Positions 37,827 to 46,697 of a DNA stretch of 64,000 nucleotides are shown in pieces. The translations under genes were made by a program, and so were the position numbers. Every line of letters starts with the position of its first letter. The stretch's first letter is position 1. The stretch comes from an uncultured Paracoccaceae bacterium (lineage in GTDB: Bacteria; Pseudomonadota; Alphaproteobacteria; Rhodobacterales; Rhodobacteraceae). The notes under the pieces are model-generated. The model made no database searches. It saw only the letters and a list, made by a program, of their open reading frames with translations, and was not told the DNA's origin. The stretch spans positions 310,001 to 374,000 of the forward strand of contig CANMPK010000002.1 in the NCBI GenBank assembly GCA_947499725.1, given 5' to 3'.

Positions 37827-38434
37827 TGGAAGGTTTACTCTCTCTCGCAGTCAAGGCGATCTTTGTTGAGAACCTGGCTCTGTCCTTCTTCTTGGGTATG
37901 TGTACCTTTATTGCGGTTTCCAAAAAGATCTCGACTGCGATCGGCTTGGGCATTTCCGTGATGGTCGTGCAATCGATCACTGTGCCTGCCAACAACCTGA
38001 TCCTGACATACCTGCTGGCGCCGGGCGCGCTGGCATGGGCGGGCTTTCCTGATGTGGATCTGACCTTCTTGGGTCTGATTTCTTACATCGGTGTGATTGC
38101 GGCGCTGGTTCAGATCTTGGAAATGGTTTTGGATAAGTACTTCCCACCTTTGTACAACGCGCTAGGTGTTTTCCTGCCATTGATCACGGTGAACTGTGCG
38201 ATCTTGGGTGGCTCTTTGTTCATGGTGGAACGCGGTTACAACTTTGCAGAGGCAACGACTTACGGCGTGTCGTCTGGCTTTGGTTGGGCACTGGCGATCA
38301 CTGCGATGGCGGGTGTACGCGAGAAGCTGAAGTACTCTGACATTCCTGACGGTCTGCAGGGTCTGGGCATTACGTTTATCACTGCAGGACTGATGGCGAT
38401 GGCCTTTATGTCCTTCTCTGGCGTGAAACTTTAA
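37826..38434 (+). CDS. nqrE: Na+-NQR subunit E
   Basis: 202 residues, six helices, structural mate of Nqr[21 protein letters not shown] and [17 protein letters not shown] carry the two cysteines that complete the iron site between NqrD and NqrE. 12 bases ahead of nqrF. Confidence 0.97.
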   Translation: MEGLLSLAVKAIFVENLALSFFLGMCTFIAVSKKISTAIGLGISVMVVQSITVPANNLILTYLLAPGALAWAGFPDVDLTFLGLISYIGVIAALVQILEMVLDKYFPPLYNALGVFLPLITVNCAILGGSLFMVERGYNFAEATTYGVSSGFGWALAITAMAGVREKLKYSDIPDGLQGLGITFITAGLMAMAFMSFSGVKL

Positions 38435-38446
38435 GGGATTACGAGC

Positions 38447-39670
38447 ATGGCAACTTTTGGCCTTGGTATTATTCTATTTACCCTGATCGTTCTCGCTTTG
38501 GTGACGGTTATTCTGGCGGCGCGTTCGCGCCTTGTGTCCAGCGGTAACGTGAACATCACCATCAACGGTGAGAAAACCATTTCCGTTCCAGCGGGCGGCA
38601 AGCTGCTGCAAACGCTGGCGGAGCAAAAACTGTTCGTTCCTTCCGCCTGTGGTGGCGGTGGTACATGTGCGCAGTGTCGTGTGAAAATTCACTCTGGCGG
38701 CGGGTCTATCCTGCCAACCGAGGAAAGCCACATCACCAAGCGTGAGGCGTCTTGTGGCGACCGTCTGTCTTGTCAGGTGGCTGTGAAGCAAGACATGGAA
38801 GTCGAAGTTCCTGAAGAAGTGTTCGGCGTGAAGAAGTGGGAATGTACTGTACGTTCCAACGAAAACGTTGCGACCTTCATTAAGAACTTGGTTCTAGAGC
38901 TGCCAGAAGGCGAAGATGTGAACTTCCGCGCAGGTGGTTACATTCAGATCGAAGCGCCAGCGCACAGCCTGAGCTATAAGGATTTCGATATTCAGGAAGA
39001 ATATCGCGATGACTGGGACAAGTTTAACGTTTGGCAGCACGAGTCTACCGTTTCTGAGCCGATTGAGCGCGCCTATTCCATGGCGAACTATCCGGATGAA
39101 AAAGGCCTGATCATGCTGAACGTGCGTGTGGCCTCTCCGCCTCCGGGCACCGAGGGCATTCCTCCGGGTCAGATGTCTTCCTACATCTTCAACCTGAAGC
39201 CAGGTGACAAGGTGACGATCTCTGGTCCGTTCGGTGAATTCTTTGCGCGTGATACGCAAAAAGAGATGGTGTTTGTTGGCGGTGGTGCCGGTATGGCGCC
39301 AATGCGTTCGCATATCTTTGACCAGCTGAAACGTCTTGAGAACCGCGATCGTAAGATCACCTTCTGGTACGGTGCGCGTTCTAAGAAAGAGATGTTCTTT
39401 GTCGAAGATTTCGACACGCTGGCAGAACAGTTCGATAACTTTGAATGGCACGTGGCGCTGTCTGATGCGCTGCCGGACGATGACTGGGGCGGGCTGACCG
39501 GCTTTATCCATAACGTTCTGCATGACGAGTATCTGAAAGATCACCCGAACCCAGAAGACTGTGAGTACTACATGTGTGGTCCTCCGATCATGAACCAATC
39601 CGTGATCAACATGCTTCTTGAGATGGGTGTGGATCGCGAAGACATCATGCTGGATGACTTCGGCGGATAA
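38447..39670 (+). CDS. nqrF: Na+-NQR subunit F, NADH dehydrogenase/flavoprotein
   Basis: 407 residues. One N-terminal helix ([20 protein letters not shown]), a 2Fe-2S ferredoxin domain with C68, C74, C77 and C109, then an FAD/NADH ferredoxin-reductase domain ([41 protein letters not shown]). Entry site of electrons from NADH. Terminates at a strong hairpin. Confidence 0.98.
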   Translation: MATFGLGIILFTLIVLALVTVILAARSRLVSSGNVNITINGEKTISVPAGGKLLQTLAEQKLFVPSACGGGGTCAQCRVKIHSGGGSILPTEESHITKREASCGDRLSCQVAVKQDMEVEVPEEVFGVKKWECTVRSNENVATFIKNLVLELPEGEDVNFRAGGYIQIEAPAHSLSYKDFDIQEEYRDDWDKFNVWQHESTVSEPIERAYSMANYPDEKGLIMLNVRVASPPPGTEGIPPGQMSSYIFNLKPGDKVTISGPFGEFFARDTQKEMVFVGGGAGMAPMRSHIFDQLKRLENRDRKITFWYGARSKKEMFFVEDFDTLAEQFDNFEWHVALSDALPDDDWGGLTGFIHNVLHDEYLKDHPNPEDCEYYMCGPPIMNQSVINMLLEMGVDREDIMLDDFGG

Positions 39671-39679
39671 GATCAAAAA

Positions 39680-39714
39680 CGGGCGTTGGAGCATTCCAAC
39701 GCCCGCTTTGTTTT
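39680..39714 (+). terminator. Rho-independent terminator after nqrF
   Basis: CGGGCGTTGGA / TCCAACGCCCG with loop GCAT, then CTTTGTTTT. It closes the nqr operon 9 bases after its stop. Confidence 0.93.
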
Positions 39715-39734
39715 AGAGGTGGGGCGGTCTTGGT

Positions 39735-40682
39735 TTAGACCTGCCATGTGATGCCGGTGGCTTCCTCTGAGACTGTCCAGAGTTTGGACATCACCGGTTT
39801 TTCATACGCATAGTCATGCAGAGTGCCTTGGCCTACGGGGCCTACGGATTCAAAGCGGCCTGTTGGGCCGTATAGGGCGCGTTGGGCGAGGCCGTCTGCC
39901 GTGGCGCACATGACTTCGGGATAGGCGCCGCGTTCTGCGGATTGCACCAGCGGGGACTTGGACATCAGCCAATAGGTGATCCGCATGGGCAGGCTGCCGC
40001 TGGTGGAGATCAGCGATGTGGCTGAGGCGCCCGGGTGGCAAACATAGACTTGGGTGTGTTTGCCGGCTGCTTTGATTTTGTCTTGCAGTTCATAGGCGAT
40101 CATCATCTGCGCCAACTTGCTGTGACAATAGGTGCGGTTGGGGTGGTAGTTTTGATCCCAGTTCATGTCGTCGAACTGCATGGTGCGCAGGCCCATTTTG
40201 TAGCCGAGGCTGGCAACGACGACGATGCGGCCTTTGCTGTCTTCGATGCGGTCAAACAGAAGGGCACAGAGGGTGAAGTGGCCGTAGTGGTTGGTGCCCA
40301 TCTGGCTTTCAAACCCATCTTCAGTGAACCGCTGCTCTGGCACCTGCGCGATGGCGGCGTTGCACATTAGGGCGTCGATCTGTGGAGTGGTTTCCAGCAC
40401 CTCGGCTGCGGCCTTGCGCACGCTGGCTTGGCTGGCCAAATCCATGCGGATGAAGCGGACCTTGGCGTCCATGCCGAATTCTTTCTTGAGGGCTTGTACG
40501 GCCTTGGTAGACCGCTCTGCGCTGCGGTTGAGCATGACAACCTGCGCGCCCTTGGACAGCAGGATGCGCGTGGCCTCGTATCCGGCGCCTGCGTTGCCGC
40601 CGGTGATGACATAGGTTTTGCCGGTGAGGGATGTGATGTGGTCGGGGGTCCAGCCTTTGCGGCCAAATGGGTTGTTTTTCAT
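39735..40682 (-). CDS. Short-chain dehydrogenase (retinol-dehydrogenase-like)
   Basis: 315 residues from ATG 40682, behind AAGGAGCCCAAG; the longer frame upstream is not needed. Rossmann motif TYVITGGNAGAGYE, NNAG-equivalent ALMCNAAIA, and the catalytic Tyr-Lys in NRTYCHSKLAQMM with the preceding VVASLGY serine. C-terminal extension typical of RDH/WWOX-like SDRs. Substrate unknown. Divergently paired with an AraC regulator. Confidence 0.9.
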   Translation of the reverse strand: MKNNPFGRKGWTPDHITSLTGKTYVITGGNAGAGYEATRILLSKGAQVVMLNRSAERSTKAVQALKKEFGMDAKVRFIRMDLASQASVRKAAAEVLETTPQIDALMCNAAIAQVPEQRFTEDGFESQMGTNHYGHFTLCALLFDRIEDSKGRIVVVASLGYKMGLRTMQFDDMNWDQNYHPNRTYCHSKLAQMMIAYELQDKIKAAGKHTQVYVCHPGASATSLISTSGSLPMRITYWLMSKSPLVQSAERGAYPEVMCATADGLAQRALYGPTGRFESVGPVGQGTLHDYAYEKPVMSKLWTVSEEATGITWQV

Positions 40683-40756
40683 CTTGGGCTCCTTCCAGCT
40701 TATCGCTGGGTGTGTGGGTTTGATGAAACTGTAGATATGTCTTGGTTGTGTTCTCA

Positions 40757-40789
40757 AATAGGTTCAATGGTCGCTAATACTTGCCTATT
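40757..40789. promoter_or_regulatory. Possible operator between SDR and AraC genes
   Basis: AATAGG at 40757-40762 mirrors CCTATT at 40784-40789 in the 156-base divergent gap. Also GTTCAATGG and CTCAATGGG repeat nearby. AraC-type regulators usually bind such gaps; the exact site is uncertain. Confidence 0.3.
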
Positions 40790-40838
40790 CGTCTCAATGG
40801 GGTTGAGTTTGGCGGTTTTGGCTGCCTAGTGTTGGGGC

Positions 40839-41726
40839 ATGAGCCAACAGTTGATCCAAGACATAGTCGCGCGCCACCTGACCGAGGATGGTTTGTTTGA
40901 AACCGGTATCGCGGGCGTGAAGCTGTTCCGCGTGACGGACCCTGTGCAATGCGCGCCTGTGGTTTATGAGCCGAGCATCGTGGCGATTGTCAGCGGCGCG
41001 AAAGAGGCCGTGCTGGATGGGCATATGTATGCATATGACAGCAGCCGGTATCTGTGTTGCCCGATGACGATGCCGGTTGAGGCGGGCACGCCTAAGGCGT
41101 CGCCTGACGTCCCTTTGATGGGGGTCTATGTGTCGTTGGATACCCGTGGCATGACAGAGCTGATCATGGAAGCAGATCGCGCCGTGGGCGCGGGACGCCG
41201 TGGCGGGCAGATTGAGGGTGGCTTGGCGCTGGCGGAATGGGACGGGGCCTTCAGCGACGCCCTGCTGCGGCTGGTGCAACTGGTAGAAACGCCCCGTGAT
41301 GCGGCGGTGCTGGGCAAGGGGCGGCTGCGCGAGCTGTATTATGCGGTGCTGCAAGGGCAGGCGGGGCCTGTCGCGCGGCAGGCCTTTGGTGTGGGCAATG
41401 ACATTGCGCAGGTCATTGAGCGTATGTCTGCACAGATGGACGAGACCGTTTCGATTGAAGAGATGGCCGCGCAGGTCGGCATGAGTCGCGCCGTGTTTCA
41501 TCGCAAGTTCAAGCAAGCCACAACCATGTCGCCGATTCAATTCGTGAAATCGATCCGTTTGAACAACGCGGCGATGAGAATCGCCCAAGGGACCACTGTG
41601 AATGAAGCGGCGATGGACGTGGGCTATACCAGCCCGTCGCAGTTCAGTCGGGAATTTAAACGCATGTACGGGCAATCGCCACGGCAATGGAGCAATGCGC
41701 AGCAAATGCCACTGTCTTTGGCTTAG
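40839..41726 (+). CDS. AraC-family transcriptional regulator with AraC_N domain
   Basis: 295 residues. N-terminal AraC_N/cupin-like part (FETGIAGVKLFRVTDPVQCA, VYEPSIVAIVSGAKEAVLDG) and a C-terminal double helix-turn-helix (VSIEEMAAQVGMSRAVFHRKFK, then INEAAMDVG-like VNEAAMDVGYTSPSQFSREFKR). Divergent from an SDR gene, a pairing seen repeatedly with this subfamily, so it probably controls that gene. Confidence 0.92.
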   Translation: MSQQLIQDIVARHLTEDGLFETGIAGVKLFRVTDPVQCAPVVYEPSIVAIVSGAKEAVLDGHMYAYDSSRYLCCPMTMPVEAGTPKASPDVPLMGVYVSLDTRGMTELIMEADRAVGAGRRGGQIEGGLALAEWDGAFSDALLRLVQLVETPRDAAVLGKGRLRELYYAVLQGQAGPVARQAFGVGNDIAQVIERMSAQMDETVSIEEMAAQVGMSRAVFHRKFKQATTMSPIQFVKSIRLNNAAMRIAQGTTVNEAAMDVGYTSPSQFSREFKRMYGQSPRQWSNAQQMPLSLA

Positions 41727-41790
41727 GGGAGCGGCAAAACGCACTTCATCCGAGAGACTAATCTGTGAAACAGTTTAGAAAGGGAGGAAG

Positions 41791-41866
41791 TGGTGAGCCG
41801 TGAAGGGTTCGAACCTTCGACCTACTGATTAAAAGTCAGTTGCTCTACCAACTGAGCTAACGGCCC
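41791..41866 (-). tRNA. tRNA-Lys (anticodon TTT)
   Basis: 76 bases with the CCA end encoded. Acceptor GGGCCGT pairs with ACGGCTC (one G-U pair), D-arm AGCTCAGTTGGTAGAGC, anticodon loop CTTTTAA between CTGA/TCAG arms, and T-arm GAAGGTTCGAACCCTTC. Anticodon TTT reads AAA/AAG. Confidence 0.98.
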
Positions 41867-41957
41867 ACATCGCTGTGCGTGAGGGGGCTTCTAAGAATAA
41901 CGGCGGGGGGGGTCAACCCAAAAAGCGAGAAAAAATGCGCGTGGGTGGAATTACCTG

Positions 41958-42812
41958 ATGAGCAACGTTATATGCGCTGACATGACAGAGACGCGACAAA
42001 CGATAAAATTCGAGAAAATGCACGGTTTGGGCAATGATTTCGTGGTGATAGACGCCCGAATCCGTCCGGACGGGCTGACTCCTGTCTTGGTGACAGCCAT
42101 CGCTGATCGCCACTGTGGTGTGGGCTTTGATCAGCTTGCCGTGATCGAATCGGGCGAAGCAGATGCGCATTTGGTGTTTTACAACAGCGACGGGTCGACT
42201 TCGGCGGCGTGTGGCAATGCGACTCGCTGTATTGCGCGCAAGTTGATGGATGAAACTGGGAAAGATTCGCTGACCCTGACCACCGAACGCGGCACTTTGT
42301 ACGCCAAAGATGCGAACAATGGTTTGGTATCTGTGAACATGGGCCATCCGCAATTGGCGTGGGATGAGATTCCTTTGGCGCGTGAGATGGATACGTTGGA
42401 GCTGCCCTTGGATGGCGCACCAACGGCGACTGGCATGGGCAACCCGCATTGCACCTTCTTTGTGGATGACGCCGAGGCGGTGGATCTGGAAGGCCTAGGC
42501 GCCAAGTTTGAACATGATCCGCTGTATCCGCAGCGCACCAATGTGCAATTCGCCAGCCTTGTCGGTGAAAACCATCTGCGCATGCGTGTGTGGGAGCGTG
42601 GTGTGGGCGTAACGCTGGCCTCTGGCAGCTCGTCCTGTGCGACGGCTGTGGCCGCAGCGCGCCGTGGACTGACAGGGCGTCAGGTGCGGATTGATCTGGA
42701 TGGTGGAACATTGCAGATCGATTGGGCTGAAGATGGCGTCTGGATGACTGGCGGCACGATGCATGTGTTCTCTGGTGAATTTACCCTCGATTTTCTGGAG
42801 GCGTCTCTCTGA
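41958..42812 (+). CDS. dapF: Diaminopimelate epimerase
   Basis: 284 residues. Converts LL- to meso-diaminopimelate for lysine and peptidoglycan. The catalytic cysteines lie in [10 protein letters not shown] and [25 protein letters not shown] opens the family domain. Start at 41958 is chosen because GGTGGA precedes it; ATG 41982 would give 276 residues and is also possible. Overlaps mtaB by one base. dapD and dapE lie 16-20 kb away in separate units. Confidence 0.96.
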   Translation: MSNVICADMTETRQTIKFEKMHGLGNDFVVIDARIRPDGLTPVLVTAIADRHCGVGFDQLAVIESGEADAHLVFYNSDGSTSAACGNATRCIARKLMDETGKDSLTLTTERGTLYAKDANNGLVSVNMGHPQLAWDEIPLAREMDTLELPLDGAPTATGMGNPHCTFFVDDAEAVDLEGLGAKFEHDPLYPQRTNVQFASLVGENHLRMRVWERGVGVTLASGSSSCATAVAAARRGLTGRQVRIDLDGGTLQIDWAEDGVWMTGGTMHVFSGEFTLDFLEASL

Positions 42813-44080
42813 TGACGGCGCCTAAGTTCACAACACTCGGTTGTCGGCTGAACGCCTATGAAACCGAAGCCATGAAAGAGCTGAGCCAAGAGGCTGGGCT
42901 GAGCAATGCTGTGGTTGTGAACACCTGCGCGGTGACGGCAGAGGCAGTGCGCAAGGCGCGCCAAGAGATTCGTAAATTACGCCGTGAAAATCCGGATAGC
43001 CCGATCATCGTGACCGGCTGTGCGGCGCAAACGGAGCCCGAGACCTTTGCCAAGATGGAAGAGGTGACGCGGGTTATCGGCAACACTGAAAAGATGCAGC
43101 CGGATACATGGAAAAGCATGGCCAAGGATATGGCCGGTGATTTCATTGGCGAGACCGAAAAGGTGCAGGTGGATGACATCATGTCAGTCACTGAAACTGC
43201 AGGCCATTTGATTGATGGCTTCGGCACCCGCAGCCGCGCCTATGTGCAGGTGCAAAACGGCTGCGATCACCGCTGTACGTTTTGTATTATTCCTTACGGT
43301 CGCGGTAATTCGCGGTCTGTGCCTGCGGGCGTGGTGGTCGATCAGATCAAACGTTTGGTCGACAAGGGCTTTAACGAGGTTGTTCTGACGGGGGTTGATC
43401 TGACCTCTTGGGGGGCTGATTTGCCAGCGACGCCGAAACTGGGCGATCTGGTGATGCGGATTCTCAAGCTGGTGCCGGATTTGCCGCGGCTGCGGATCAG
43501 TTCAATTGATTCCATCGAGGTGGATGAGAACCTGATGCAGGCCATCGCAACAGAGCCGCGCTTGATGCCGCATTTGCATTTGTCGTTGCAGCATGGCGAT
43601 GATCTGATTCTGAAACGCATGGCGCGTCGGCATTTGCGCGATGATGCGATCCGCTTCACGGAAGAGGCCAAACGCTTGCGCCCAGAGATGACCTTTGGCG
43701 CGGATATCATTGCGGGCTTTCCAACCGAAACTGATGCGCATTTTGAGAATTCTTTGAAGCTTGTGAAAGATTGCGATCTGACGTGGCTGCATGTCTTCCC
43801 CTATTCCAAGCGCGAAGGCACGCCTGCGGCGAAGATCCCAACGCAGGTGAATGGCAATGTGATCAAAGCCCGCGCAGCGCAGTTGCGTGCGGCAGGTGAT
43901 GCACAGGTGGCTGCGCATTTGAAGGCGCAGCAGGGGCAAATGCATGCGATCCTTATGGAGAACCCCCACATGGGCCGCACAGAACAATTCGCCGAGGTGT
44001 CATTTGAAGCGCCTCAGGTAGAAGGCGCGATTGTGCAGGCCAAGATCATTGGTCAGGCGGGCGTGCAGCTGAAGGCCTAA
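42812..44080 (+). CDS. mtaB: tRNA t6A37 methylthiotransferase MtaB
   Basis: 422 residues. Radical-SAM methylthiotransferase that makes ms2t6A at position 37 of ANN-decoding tRNAs. N-terminal UPF0004 cluster cysteines in FTTLGCRLNAYE, VVNTCAV and VTGCAAQT; radical SAM motif CDHRCTFCIIPYGRG. Follows dapF in one transcript. Stop overlaps that of the convergent transporter fragment. Confidence 0.95.
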   Translation: MTAPKFTTLGCRLNAYETEAMKELSQEAGLSNAVVVNTCAVTAEAVRKARQEIRKLRRENPDSPIIVTGCAAQTEPETFAKMEEVTRVIGNTEKMQPDTWKSMAKDMAGDFIGETEKVQVDDIMSVTETAGHLIDGFGTRSRAYVQVQNGCDHRCTFCIIPYGRGNSRSVPAGVVVDQIKRLVDKGFNEVVLTGVDLTSWGADLPATPKLGDLVMRILKLVPDLPRLRISSIDSIEVDENLMQAIATEPRLMPHLHLSLQHGDDLILKRMARRHLRDDAIRFTEEAKRLRPEMTFGADIIAGFPTETDAHFENSLKLVKDCDLTWLHVFPYSKREGTPAAKIPTQVNGNVIKARAAQLRAAGDAQVAAHLKAQQGQMHAILMENPHMGRTEQFAEVSFEAPQVEGAIVQAKIIGQAGVQLKA

Positions 44081-44499
44081 GCGCGTTTTTCTGTCGCCAA
44101 CACCGACAACCCAGCGCTTAGGATCAGGCCCATGCCGATCAAGGCCAGCCCAGATGGGACGGCTTTGAAGATCATCACATCGATGCCGATGGCAAAGACC
44201 AAGCCGATATAATCAAACGGCGCCAATGTGCTGACCTTAGACCGTTTGACAGCCTCGACCGAAATGAGGTGCGCCGCGCCGCCAAGTCCGCCGCGGATGG
44301 CGTGGGCTCGAAGGCTGTTGGGTAGAAGATTGCTCAGTGGTGCGCGAAGCCCCGCAAAGATAAAGATCACAAGCGCGGCCACGAAAGAGCGCCAGACCAT
44401 GATTTGCCCAACCGGCAAGGTTTGCGCCAGATGATGCACCACAGAGGACATCGCGGTGAGCAATGCGACAGATAAAAGCCTTAATAAAATACCAGTCAT
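44077..44499 (-). pseudogene. EamA/DMT transporter with the middle deleted
   Basis: 140 residues from ATG 44499 (behind GGGAG), about half a normal EamA protein. The first 75 residues (LLRLLSVALLTAMSSVVHH, QIMVWRSFVAALVIFIFAG) match the start of the first EamA repeat; the remainder (ISVEAVKRSKVSTLAPFDYI, LALIGMGLILSAGLSVL) matches the end of the second. They join in frame at RGGLGGAAHL, where both repeats normally have a similar GGLG segment. This looks like an internal deletion between the repeats. A shortened but working transporter cannot be excluded. Confidence 0.65.
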
Positions 44500-44592
44500 T
44501 GGATAACTCCCGACCCACGTTAGCGCCAACATGGCTGGTATTGCGCGTCACACAAGATTGCATTTTGCCTTTGTTTTCGTCAGATACGAGTC

Positions 44593-45222
44593 ATGAGTTT
44601 GATCCTATATAGTTTCCGTCGATGCCCCTATGCGATGCGGGCGCGTCTTGCGATTGCGGCCTCTGGTGTGCAGGTGGAATTGCGTGAAATCCTGTTGCGC
44701 GACAAAGCCCCAGCCTTTCTAGACACCAGCCCAAGCGGAACGGTGCCCTGTTTGAAGGCGGGCGACCAAGTGATCGACGAATCGCTGGATGTGATGATGT
44801 GGGCATTGGCGCAGTCTGATCCGCAAGGTTGGCTGGCCATGCCAGAAGCGGGACATGATCTCATAGCCAAGGCAGACGGTCCGTTCAAAAAGGCGCTGGA
44901 TCGCACGAAATACCATGTGCGTTATGAGGATGCGGATCCAGAAGCAGAACGCGCCAAGGCGTATGACTTTTTGGCCGAGCTTGATGGGCTGATTGGCGAC
45001 AAGCCTTACCTGTTTGGTGAAAGCCCAAGTCTTGCGGATATGGCGATTCTGCCTTTTGTGCGCCAATTTGCGAATATCGACAAAGCGCGCTTTGATGCAG
45101 AGGTTGGCGCCAATACGCGCCGCTGGCTGGAAAGCTTTCTCGCCTCAGACCAGTTTGCCGCGATCATGACGAAATATCCGGTCTGGGCTGAAGGCGATTC
45201 TCCGACCTTCTTCTTGACCTAA
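44593..45222 (+). CDS. Glutathione S-transferase-like protein
   Basis: 209 residues. Thioredoxin-fold N-terminus with a CPYA active site (LYSFRRCPYAMRARLAI), the cis-proline region SPSGTVPCLKAGD, and DESLDVMMW; the C-terminal helical domain has LFGESPSLADMAILPFVRQF. The cysteine suggests a glutaredoxin-like or omega-type activity. The stop codon lies inside the AAATACC repeat element. Confidence 0.9.
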   Translation: MSLILYSFRRCPYAMRARLAIAASGVQVELREILLRDKAPAFLDTSPSGTVPCLKAGDQVIDESLDVMMWALAQSDPQGWLAMPEAGHDLIAKADGPFKKALDRTKYHVRYEDADPEAERAKAYDFLAELDGLIGDKPYLFGESPSLADMAILPFVRQFANIDKARFDAEVGANTRRWLESFLASDQFAAIMTKYPVWAEGDSPTFFLT

Positions 45223-45276
45223 ATACCTTGGGGGAGGTGGTGATCCCGAAGGATCACCAGCGGGGGCAAAGCCCCC
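45208..45276 (+). repeat. AAATACC-type 3'-end element, copy 1
   Basis: TTCTTCTTG-ACCTAAATACC-TTGGGGG leads into hairpin GGTGATCC-CGAA-GGATCACC, then GGGGGC-AAA-GCCCCC. The glutathione-transferase stop codon TAA is part of the element. Related copies lie at 50343-50389 and 59118-59185. Confidence 0.85.
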
Positions 45277-45289
45277 TTGCCTCATATTC

Positions 45290-45733
45290 TTAAGCCGCTG
45301 CGTCCAGCAGGCTCGCGCGGGTTTTCAGAACACCCAGCGCAGCACGGGCCGCTTCGCGGCCTTTTTCGACGAAATGCGCGCGGTAGATCTCGTTGTGGTG
45401 ATCGGTTTCTTGATACTGATGCGGTGTCAAAGACACGGACAGAACAGGCACGCCTGTGTCCAGCCCAACGCGCATCAACCCATCGACAACGGATTGCGCG
45501 ACAAAGTCATGGCGATAGATGCCGCCGTCGACCACGAAGGCCGCGCAGGCAATCGCGCCGTATTTTCCGGTTTCAGCCAAATCTTTGGCCAGGAGTGGCA
45601 TTTCAAAAGCGCCTGGAAGGTCGAAAACATCAACCTGCGCTTCGGGGATAACTTCGCAGAACCCTTCGAGGGCGCGATCAACGATATCCGCGTGCCATTG
45701 TGCTTTAATGAAAGCAAATCGGGTGTGTGTCAC
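45290..45733 (-). CDS. ribH: 6,7-dimethyl-8-ribityllumazine synthase, RibH2 type
   Basis: 147 residues from a GTG at 45733, behind AAAGGAGAAACACT. RFAFIKAQWHADIVDRALEGF, VFDLPGAFEMPLLAKDL and VDGGIYRHDFVAQSVVDGLM are lumazine-synthase motifs; the WHADIVD opening resembles the RibH2 (decameric) branch known from Brucella and Mesorhizobium. It makes the riboflavin precursor. No other rib gene is near; an FMN riboswitch lies directly upstream. Confidence 0.93.
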   Translation of the reverse strand: MTHTRFAFIKAQWHADIVDRALEGFCEVIPEAQVDVFDLPGAFEMPLLAKDLAETGKYGAIACAAFVVDGGIYRHDFVAQSVVDGLMRVGLDTGVPVLSVSLTPHQYQETDHHNEIYRAHFVEKGREAARAALGVLKTRASLLDAAA

Positions 45734-45814
45734 AGTGTTTCTCCTTTGGTCACGACACGTCACCCAAGGCGATCACGAACAGAGACACGCCTCTGGCATG
45801 GGGCGCGGTCTGTC

Positions 45815-45953
45815 GTTCTCTTTCATCCGGACTATCACCGTCGGCTCTGGCCTCTCACCAGATCTGCTGACACTTGGAAACCAAGCCGCTCGCGGGCTCA
45901 TGGGGCTTTGCCCATATACCGCCGGTAGGGAATTGCACCCCGCCCTGAGAACG
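45815..45953 (-). promoter_or_regulatory. FMN riboswitch (RFN element) controlling ribH
   Basis: On the minus strand the element opens with GTTCTCAGGGCGGGGTG, runs through CCCTACCGGCGGTAT, AGCCCGCGAGCG and GTCAGCAGATCTGGTG, and closes with GAGCCGACGGTGATAGTC and GGATGAAAGAGAAC. These are the conserved RFN boxes. About 80 bases separate it from the ribH GTG; no U-tract terminator is visible there, so control by masking the ribosome-binding site is likelier. Confidence 0.96.
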
Positions 45954-46034
45954 CGCGCAACTTGCCAATATTGGACATGAGATGCAACATCGGAATCGAT
46001 ACGACGTTTCGTCATGTTTTTATGCAGGTGATTT

Positions 46035-46646
46035 ATGAAATTGATGTCTTCTCCGGCTTCGCCTTTTGGCCGCAAAGTCAAAGCCTTGTTGATTGAGACT
46101 GGGCAGGTCGATGAGGTCGAAGTGGTCACGGTGAAGACCAGCCCGCTTGCGGTCGATCCATTGGTGCAGGCTGCGAATCCCATTGGGAAGATCCCAGCTT
46201 TGATCCGCCCTGAGGGGCCTGCTTTGTATGATAGCAACGTGATTTGTCGCTTTCTGGACGCGCGCGTTGGGGCTGGGATGTATCCAGAAGCGCGGCTTTG
46301 GGATGTTTTAACGATTGAAGCCACGGCTGATGGGCTGATCGAGGCAGCTTTGGCTGTGGTCTATGAATCGCGTTTTCGCGATGCGTCGTTGCAAAATGCG
46401 GATTGGATGGACGCGCAGTGGGGTAAAGCGATGAAATCGGTCGGTGCGCTGAATGATATGTGGATCAGCCACCTGAATGGCCCTGTGGACATGTCGCATA
46501 TCGCAGTAGGTTGCGCGTTGGGGTATTTGGATTTCCGCCATGCGGATAAGGATTGGCGGGCTGGGAATCAGGCTTTAGCAAAATGGTATGAGGGATTTGC
46601 ACAGCGCCCCTGTATGCAGTGCACGATTCCTGCGGACCTCGCTTAA
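46035..46646 (+). CDS. Glutathione S-transferase-like protein (YibF type)
   Basis: 203 residues. N-terminal thioredoxin-fold with SPASPFGRKVKALLIETG (serine rather than cysteine at the active region), cis-proline segment NPIGKIPALI and YDSNVICRFLDA. C-terminal helices include MSHIAVGCALGYLDFRH. Cytoplasmic; substrate unknown. Divergent from the ribH riboswitch and not obviously linked to it. Confidence 0.9.
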   Translation: MKLMSSPASPFGRKVKALLIETGQVDEVEVVTVKTSPLAVDPLVQAANPIGKIPALIRPEGPALYDSNVICRFLDARVGAGMYPEARLWDVLTIEATADGLIEAALAVVYESRFRDASLQNADWMDAQWGKAMKSVGALNDMWISHLNGPVDMSHIAVGCALGYLDFRHADKDWRAGNQALAKWYEGFAQRPCMQCTIPADLA

Positions 46647-46651
46647 TTGAA

Positions 46652-46676
46652 AAAGGGAGGCGTGGTGCCTCCCTTT
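46652..46676. terminator. Bidirectional terminator
   Basis: AAAGGGAGGC-GTGGT-GCCTCCCTTT between convergent genes; the A/T ends give a short U run on both strands. Confidence 0.75.
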
Positions 46677-46697
46677 CTGACATCGCATATGCGCTGT

